Shown: piece after piece, positions 10,271-16,796 of the stretch
How positions within the stretch are numbered: position 1 is the stretch's first letter
How the letters are laid out: each line of letters begins with the position of its first letter
Source of the DNA: Gonium pectorale
Lineage: Eukaryota > Chlorophyta > Chlorophyceae > Chlamydomonadales > Volvocaceae
DNA length: 18,627 bases
NCBI GenBank assembly: GCA_001584585.1
Contig: LSYV01000002.1
Coordinates: forward strand, 221,657 to 240,283
Direction of reading: 5' to 3'
Made by a program: the position numbers and the translations under genes
The notes under the pieces: generated by a model
What the model was told of the DNA's origin: nothing
Databases searched by the model: none
What the model saw: the letters and a program-made list of their open reading frames with translations, nothing else

Positions 10271-10909
10271 TTGCTTGAAGCCATGCTGATGCACGTACTA
10301 TCAGCGCCAGCAGCTCCGTCCCACCGGATGCGCTCCGTGTGCACGCCGCCTCCGTCTGCCGCCTTCTTTCAGACATCAGCTCGCCTTTGGAAGAGACAGT
10401 GCACCAGTCAAAGCCTCTGCATGCAGGAGGGCAAATGCGAGGGCAGTCACGGAACCACGGGTCCGTCGTTGATTTCAGACAGAACCATGGGCCGCTACGC
10501 CGGACTCCACACGCCATCAAGAACCTTCCCATAACATACCTGAATCTGACATTCAAGCGTCCATGCGCAACGGCCGTTCGCTCGGGGCCTTGAGAAATGC
10601 ACATGGACGCGCCAACTCACGATAACCGCCACTCGCCGAGGCCCAACGTGCTGGGCGCCATCGCCGCCACCCCGCGGTCGTGCTGCTTGCCCTGCGGTAT
10701 GCAACACACGTTTCACTGAGGCCACAATAAATCGATGATAGGTTGTGGGCGCCGCGCCACGCTCACGCCAAGGACTCCCGCCACGCGCAGTCCAGTCAGC
10801 GAGTCTGCCCCCCCCAAGCTGAGCTACCCCTCCCGCAGCAGTGTAGCGCCTTGAGCTGTGCTTTGGCTGCGACCGCATACGCGCATCTCGTCTTTTACTC
10901 CGGAGAGCC

Positions 10910-11970
10910 ATGCCGCGGCGCTTCGTGCCCGCGCCTCGCCGCCCGGCCGCGCTGCGCGCCCAGGCGGCCGTTGCGCTGCTGGTGCTGGTGCTGGTGGTGG
11001 CACTCAGCAGCCTTCACGTCGCCGGCGAGTCGGGGAGCACTCGGGGCGGCCCAACCCTCCGCAGCCCACTCCCTTCTTGCCGCCTCCTTGCCGCGCCCCG
11101 TGTCTCCAGACCCTTCATGAACCGTCGCTTCCCTGGCCCTCATGGCCTCCTAGCCACCCTGGCCACACCCCGTCTCCTCGCTACGCCCAGTGTCTCCCCG
11201 TGTCTCCACGAAGCCCTCCCTCCGCGCAGGCGCCGTGGACGAGCGCCTCTGCGCCACGGCCTACGCATTGCGGAACCACCCCAACGTGGCCGAGTTCAAG
11301 CAGTGCGCGAGCGTCAGTCCCATCCCCACCAACTGCTGCCTCAAGCTCGCGCCGTTCGTGCCGTACACAGACTGTGAGTGAGGCGACGGGGAGGGGGCCG
11401 CGCGGCGTGGATTCTGGGGCCCGAGCTGGTTGCGAGTGGGGGGGGGGGAAGTGGCGATGAACGCCCGGCGAACATGCGCCGTGCGTGCAGCAGGTTCCGG
11501 AGCACTCGGATTGGGAGGTGGAGTGATGCGCGGGACCGGTTGGCTGGACTTGCTGTAGCCCGCGGCTGCCTGCGCTGATGGTGGTCATGGAACGGGGTGG
11601 AACGCGGCCGCAAACTGGCGCAGGGTCTGGTGTCGCAAGCGAAGCGGTCGGTGCCGCACTCCCTCCACCCGCTGCCCTCGCCCACGTCCCGGCCTCCCTC
11701 CAGCCGGCGTGTATTTGTATGTTGATACCGGTATGTGGTATGTGGTATGTGATGTGGTCCCGCAGGGCCACAACCGCCCGGCCGGTGACGCCCACTTGGC
11801 GACTGCCCTACATCATGAGATGCTCCACAACCCACCCACCCACTGGCACACGCCCCCGTTTCCCTGCAGGCCTACAGGAAGCCAAGTACTGGGTCCAGGT
11901 GGACAGCGTCCTGGCGCCCAATGTCACGCTGGATCGCGTGCTCAGGGAGTGCCTGGGCGCGGTGGGATGA
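10910..11970 (+). CDS. Secreted six-cysteine protein, paralogue B
   Basis: Spliced model: exon 1 10910-11024, exon 2 11230-11373 (144 nt), exon 3 11870-11970 ending in TGA; 119 residues. Intron 1 appears to be GC-AG (CCG/GCGAGT...CGCAG) and intron 2 is GTGAGT...TGCAG; both are phase 1. The signal peptide starts MPRRFVPAPRRPAALRAQ and has the core VALLVLVLVVALSS, ending near HVAG. The mature domain keeps the spacing C-X17-C-X9-CC-X11-C-X26-C exactly, with SPIPTNCCLKLAPF and a C-terminal VLAPNVTLDRVLRECLG. NVT is a potential N-glycosylation site. The unspliced exon 1 frame stays open through intron 1 into exon 2, but in the wrong frame for the cysteine domain, so splicing is required. It is closer to C than to A: shared exon 3 residues, similar intron 2 start and similar upstream DNA. 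The biochemical function is unknown. Confidence 0.85.
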
Positions 11971-13403
11971 TGCGCGTCGGGCGAGTAGTAGTGGACTTCA
12001 AGGGGGGATTTGAGGAGTCGGCTTTGCCGTTGGCTTTCTGGGAGGCCGTCCCCCGGTCGCAAGAGGCGCCTACCAAGCAAGTGCCGCCCAGCGACCCGCG
12101 GGACCGTGCTTGTCAATTGAATGACCCCCAAGACGTTGGGGACGCGGTCGGTCACGGCATGTATTGCGTGTGACACCGTGCGATGGACGTACACGCATTC
12201 CTTTGTTCGTGACTCTCCGCATGCTCCGCTGTACTTGGTGTTGCCTGGCATGCAGTTATCGGGCGTTCGCATGCCGTTGCACTGCGGGGTGTCTGGGCGG
12301 TCAGTCTGGTGCGGAATAATCCACTGATGGCGGTCCGCTGTCGTTACCGTGTGCTAGGCTCGGCCCCCCGCCGGGCAGCGGCTGTCACCCTGCGGGTGGT
12401 CTCTGGACCTGTGTGGTCTCCTGCCGGGATGCATTAACATCTTACATGTCTACCAAAAGCCGAGGGACGCTGCAGTATGGACGCTGCTGCTGCGGCTGTT
12501 ACCGGCGCCGCCGCCGCTGCTGCGGCTGTCACCAGCGCTGCTACTGTTGCTGCTGTGGTGCGGTCGTACGCATTCTCGCCGTACGGAGCGAGGGTGCTGT
12601 GTGCCATGCTGAAAAGTGTTCGCAGCCGCCCTTGCGCATCTGTCGGCTTGCAGGGGTGCCGCCTCCTCGCCGCCTCAAACCATAACTCCTGATTGCGCCC
12701 GGGCCGGGCTACCACCGGGCGCGATCCGTCTTAGCCTGGCCGTCGTAGCGTGGCAAGCTTCTGAGGGCTAAGAATGCAGTCACCTGTCACCAGGGATCTT
12801 AACGTTTGAGGCCTACTTCGACGCCGGCGGTAACCACGGAGCCACGGGTCCCACAGTGGCTCCCCAGAACCATGGGTCGGTAATCGGGCTCAGAGGCAGC
12901 GCCATGCAACTGGGAGGGCAAATCCCCTGGGGATCTGGCCATGATACAAATACAAACTCAAATGTGTCACGATGTTTCGAGGCCGGTTGTAACAGGCCCC
13001 GGCTCGCCGCCACTGGCCTGGGCGTCGGCCCGACTGCTTGCCGTCCAAGGGCCCAAGCTGGGATGAGTACGCAGCCGGTCGGCCCGGAGTGTGATGCCTG
13101 AACGCGGCCGGCAACATCCACTTTATCCGCCATTGGACCTGCCGCATCAAAAAGCCGCGCCACACATGCGACGCGCGCCGCGACGCGCCGCGACGCCCGG
13201 TCCAGTCAGCATTTGCGTCACCCCCAAGCTACACCGACCGCGGCCCCACACAGCCGCGTTGTGGGCTTTAGGCAGGCTGAACTCCCAGCCGTGACTTGAT
13301 AGCCACTAACCGATTTGAAGCAGGTTCCACATTTTGACTGCTTTCCTTTGCCGGCGACTGCGCCCTTTCGTCCCCACCCCCTGCTCTCAACCTTCGGGGG
13401 GCC
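11971..13403. other. Intergenic spacer between secreted genes B and C
   Basis: About 1.4 kb without a recognised gene. It includes an Ala-codon-like GCT/GCC tandem repeat at 12482-12560 and sequence blocks shared with the gene B upstream region (12835-12880 and about 13198-13240). A TGTAA occurs at 12988-12992, but it is about 1 kb past the gene B stop and beyond the block shared with the B promoter, so its use by gene B is doubtful. Confidence 0.5.
12482..12560. repeat. Imperfect GCT/GCC-rich tandem repeat
   Basis: A unit of about 33 bp containing GCTGCTGCGGCTGTYACC occurs twice, followed by a degraded third copy. Read on the plus strand it gives an Ala/Val/Thr-rich peptide (12477-12692 open frame), but nothing else suggests it is coding. 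Confidence 0.6.
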
Positions 13404-14666
13404 ATGCCTCGTCGCCGCGTTCCGGCGCCTCGCCGCCCGGCCACGCTGGGCGCCCGGGCGGCCGCTGCTCTGGTGCTGGTGCTGGTGATTGCTCTCAGCA
13501 GCCCCCACGTCTCTGGCAAGTCGGGGAACGCTGCCGGCGGTGTCGCAGGTGAGTCGGGACACGGAGAGCGCTGCGGGCAGACCTCGGCTCAAGGGAGGGG
13601 CGGGTCATGACGGGGGGGGGGCGATATTGCGGGCGGGTGCCGTGCTGCGGCATCCAGAGCTCTCCCAGGCAGGGTCCCGTAAGGCGTAAGCCCAGGGGTC
13701 CTGGGAGGGTCGAGAGACCGCCGAATAAGTTGTTTTGGGCATACCTTGGGGTCATGTGTGCGGCATGCGAACAGGGCTGCTCCCTCAAGAACAAGCAGAC
13801 GAGGCCAAAGCGCGAGCAAGCCCGCCTGGCCTGCAACTCAGGCGCCCCATCCTAAACCGACGACCGGCTTGCTTGCTTGCTTGCTGGCTTGCCGGGCGCC
13901 TTGCCGACGTCCTAGCGACGCTTATGGCTTTGGGCTTTGGCCCGTAGCAGCGCTGGTTACCATTCCGTACTGGCAGGGCCAGCAGACGTGGGTGCGGGGC
14001 AGGCAGGCAGGCAGGTAGCAACCACACGCGGGGACGTGCGCACAGCTTGCGCAAGCGACCGCAGCCCTCGCGCCCAGGCCTGCCCATGGCGGCCTTGATG
14101 GGCCGGCTTCGCTTACGCCTGAACCCCCATGTCCCTCCCTTCCCTTCGAACCCCGCTGGCCCCCTCCCTCTCCGAGCAGGCTACGTAGACGAGGCTGATT
14201 GTGTTGTGGCCTATAGGAAGCGGGACTGCCCCTACGTGGCAGAGTTCAAGCACTGCGCGATACAGAGCCCCATTCCCGCCAGGTGCTGCCTCAAGCTCGC
14301 GCCGCTCGTGCCGTACACAGCATGTGAGTGAGGCGACCGGGCGGGGGCCGGTACCGCGGTGCCGTTCCGGGGCGGGGGTTGTGGCGCTCCGGGGCGTTGC
14401 GGTGTTAGGCGGAAAGAGCGCGCTCGAGAGGTCGGTTGGGTGCTTGAGTGAGGGGTCGATGCCCATTTGTTGTAGTGTTTTATGGCGATGTGGCCCCTCA
14501 GTCCCCCGGCGTGCACCCGCCTTCGACAACGTCAGGTCGTTTGTGCCCCGTTCCCCCCGCAGGCCTGCAAATCCCCAAGTACTGGGCGCTGGCGGACGGT
14601 GTCCTGGCGCCCAACGTCACCGTCGACCGAGTGCTCCAGGATTGTGTGGGCTTGGCGGGAGGCTGA
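13404..14666 (+). CDS. Secreted cysteine-rich protein, paralogue C (seven cysteines)
   Basis: Spliced model: exon 1 from 13404, exon 2 14180-14323 (144 nt), exon 3 14563-14666 ending in TGA. Exon 1 can end at 13515 (CTG/GCAAGT, a GC donor homologous to those of A and B; 119 residues). It can also end at 13548 (GCAG/GTGAGT, canonical; 130 residues, adding 11 residues rich in Gly and Ala). Both are phase 1. Intron 2 is GTGAGT...CGCAG and splits the fifth framework Cys codon. The signal peptide is MPRRRVPAPRRPATLGAR followed by the core AALVLVLVIALSS. Framework spacing C-X17-C-X9-CC-X11-C-X26-C is retained, with an extra Cys inside the first loop (RKRDCPY), giving an odd number. SPIPARCCLKLAPL and VLAPNVTVDRVLQDC match B, including the NVT sequon. 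The function is unknown. Confidence 0.83.
13868..13885. repeat. CTTG-type tetranucleotide microsatellite
   Basis: About four CTTG units in intron 1 of gene C. A second tetranucleotide run (GGCA repeats) occurs at 13998-14015 in the same intron. Confidence 0.8.
13998..14015. repeat. GGCA tetranucleotide microsatellite
   Basis: Four GGCA units plus GG, in intron 1 of gene C. Confidence 0.8.
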
Positions 14667-15144
14667 GCGCGGCGAGCGAGGGGCGCCGTGCGTGGTCGCG
14701 GGGAGGGGCTGGATTACTTCTTTCCCATTACTGATTTTGGACAGCTCTGGATGGAGAATGGCTCAGACGAGGCGCCGTCGCTGTGAACCCATGGAGGGTG
14801 GCCCCATGGAGGGCCCAGGTTGATCCGCGAGGAGGGGAGGGAGGGAGGGGGTTACGGTGGTCGGTGGGGCCACATGCCCCCGTGCCCGCGCGTGTGCGGA
14901 AGAAGGTCTGCACCTGGCCTTTTTGCCTGTATTGCTCAAGAGCTCTGCCACGCCGCGGTCGGTGTGCGGCTGCGCGCTGGCGGCGGCAGCTGCCTGTGGG
15001 GTGAAAGCCTGTGAATTGTCATGCCAGTAGACTGGTCGGCTGCTGCTGGTGCTGCTGTGCCGGCAGCTGCTCTCACCGGGGACTGATTTATAAATGGTGA
15101 AAGGTTACAGGTGCCCATCAAAGCCTGTGCGGCCGTGGGTAGAT

Positions 15145-15149
15145 TGTAA
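15145..15149 (+). terminator. Possible TGTAA polyadenylation signal of gene C
   Basis: First TGTAA on the plus strand after the gene C stop. It implies a 3' UTR of roughly 490 nt, an ordinary length for Chlamydomonas-type genes. The motif is short, so chance occurrence is possible. Confidence 0.4.
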
Positions 15150-15732
15150 GATTCATGCGCTGCGATGGTTGGGATTGCGAAGATACGTACGGTGGCAAGG
15201 ATTGCCCCAGATTTTTTTCTGTGGAAAGGTTACAGGCGGAGAGGCGAGAAAGGGCCTCTCCGCCAGGGACATGGAGAGAATTGCCGTGTCAGGACTGCTC
15301 AAGGAGTCGGGGTCATGCCACCTTGCTTGCCTCCTGCCGGCCAGTTGGTACGTGGTGGGAGTGTCGTACATTCCTGACTACTTGTCGTACTGACGCGTGC
15401 TGCCTCGGCCTGCGCGGCGCGTGTTACGTATTTTGGCCAAGCCGATCACCGCGCGGGCGCGGAGCGAATGTTCTTCACGGTGGTGCCTCACGTGAGTGTG
15501 CCTCACTGCCTCTCTGCACCGCTGGCTTGGATTGCCGCCATGGGGCCATGAGCCCCGTGTCGCTGGCGCTAGTTGTCGGTGTTTTGGCGATCCTTACTCG
15601 GCAACTTGTACTAGGGAGATGTATGTTCGTCGATTTGGTCGGTCACTTTGGCCCTTTTGCGCAACCCTATCGTGGACGACACAGAACCGACCTGGCAGCT
15701 GTCACCATCTACCATGCATGAAGTAGTGGTTG

Positions 15733-15802
15733 CCCAGTTCGGTGTTTCTGCTTCCTGCTTTTTTTGCCCCAGTTCGGTGTTTCTGCTTCCTGCTTTTTTT
15801 GC
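15733..15802. repeat. Perfect 35-bp tandem duplication
   Basis: Two identical adjacent 35-bp copies (15733-15767 and 15768-15802), each starting CCCAGTTCGGTG and ending in a T7 run followed by GC. Confidence 0.95.
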
Positions 15803-16146
15803 GGATCCTGTGGCTGGGTCGGTTCTGCTGGCCCATGGGTCGGTCGTACGGCTGTTGATGGCAACCTCCCACACCCCCGCTCTCCGAGACCACTGCGTCG
15901 CAACTTCGTTCACAATTATGAAAGTTCACAACCAAACCCACATTTGCGGCTTGCGATCAGCCGTCGCTGCTTTGCAATCGGCCGTCCCTCGCTCGCACTA
16001 CCTGCTCCCCGCCGCGCTCGTCCTGTGCGTGGTCATTCAACGTCCCCTCCTCCGCCACGCATCGCCTGTACGTCATTTGTACCATTTGTGCATTGGATTG
16101 CGCAGCTGCAACTACATGAGACCGCCGCACAAACACCCATTCATGA

Positions 16147-16166
16147 CGTACGACGGACGTCGTACG
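16147..16166. repeat. Inverted repeat, 8-bp arms
   Basis: CGTACGAC and its reverse complement GTCGTACG are separated by GGAC. CGTACG-type motifs recur elsewhere in the intergenic DNA of this window. Confidence 0.75.
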
Positions 16167-16425
16167 AAAGGCAGCTCTCCAATGCACTCTTGGATTGTCA
16201 AAAGCGGCGACGCCGCCGACGCGACAGCAACCCCACGAACGCCCGGGCCGCTGCCGCGGCAGGAGGGCGCGTTGTGCTCCCTCACGTGGGCACCCGCCGC
16301 CTCTGGAAGCCCTTGCCCAGGGCGTTGATGCCGAGGTCATCGACGGGCGCCGCCGCCGCCTCCGCCCCGATGCCCCGCCTACATCCGGCCCCCACGAGCA
16401 CGCGAACTAGCCTACATGCCCCAAT

Positions 16426-16477
16426 CCGCATACCGCATACGACGGCATACCGCATACGGCATACGGCATACGGCATA
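16426..16477. repeat. CGGCATA 7-bp tandem repeat
   Basis: About seven units of GCATACC/GCATACG/CGGCATA, the last four nearly perfect at a 7-bp period. The array lies about 300 bp from the stop codon of the DUF4215 gene. Confidence 0.85.
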
Positions 16478-16736
16478 ACTGCCCGCTCTGACCCCATACA
16501 TGCTCCTTGCCTGCACTGCAGCAGCCCACAACTGACCTCCGCTTTCGTCAGGACACAACACCAAATGTAACTGCTAACTGCTTACCGCCAACCGCCACCC
16601 CTCACGCACGGCCCCGCCTCACCACTCCGCATCCACTCCCACAGGGCCGTTGGTACGCAGTAGCCCAACCCAGGCGGGACGTATAAGGGCCGTCTACGCC
16701 GCGTACGAAAGTACCGCCTCGGTGATACGACGCCCC

Positions 16737-16796
16737 TAACACGGCCCCTCACACGGCCCCTCACAATGCCCCTCACACGGCCCCTCACACAGCCCC
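16737..16796 (-). repeat. Five 12-bp repeats spanning the stop codon
   Basis: On the minus strand the unit is GGGGCCGTGTGA with small changes: 16796-16785, 16784-16773, 16772-16761, 16760-16749 and 16748-16737. The first unit supplies the last three sense codons and the stop of the DUF4215 gene. The next three units each repeat an in-frame TGA; the fifth has TTA. Confidence 0.9.

Larger units (their letters stand above)
9272..10909. other. Intergenic spacer between secreted genes A and B
   Basis: About 1.6 kb that must hold the gene A 3' UTR and the gene B promoter. It contains a 17-bp-period duplication at 9446-9478, an imperfect palindrome at 10249-10270, and upstream sequence blocks also found before gene C (10448-10493 and about 10785-10830). 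Open frames are long on both strands, but none carries recognisable protein features. No TGTAA signal for gene A was found. Confidence 0.5.
14667..16784. other. Gene-poor spacer with small repeats
   Basis: About 2.1 kb between gene C and the 3' end of the DUF4215 gene (convergent). It holds a duplicated CCCATGGAGGG near 14788-14813, a likely polyadenylation signal for gene C, a perfect 35-bp tandem duplication, an inverted repeat at 16147-16166 and a 7-bp tandem repeat. Open frames at 15648-16328 and 15764-16570 (plus) have no recognisable domains and run through these repeats, so I do not call them genes. Confidence 0.5.

Noticed and set aside
10910..11377. 155-codon uninterrupted frame from the gene B start through intron 1
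   Set aside because: Reading straight through puts exon 2 in the wrong frame and destroys the six-Cys domain. The two paralogues show that splicing is required.
7881..14666. Firm assignment of genes A-C as lipid-transfer proteins
   Set aside because: Only the general C, C, CC, C, C order agrees. The CXC element and two of eight cysteines are missing, so the name is not justified.
15764..16570. 268-codon plus-strand open frame in the spacer after gene C
   Set aside because: It starts inside the 35-bp duplication, ends after the CGGCATA array, and encodes Arg/Pro/His-rich sequence without a domain. Chance frame is more likely.
14667..16784. Possible transposon in the repeat-bearing spacer
   Set aside because: No long terminal repeats, terminal inverted repeats, transposase or reverse-transcriptase motifs were seen; only small tandem and inverted repeats.
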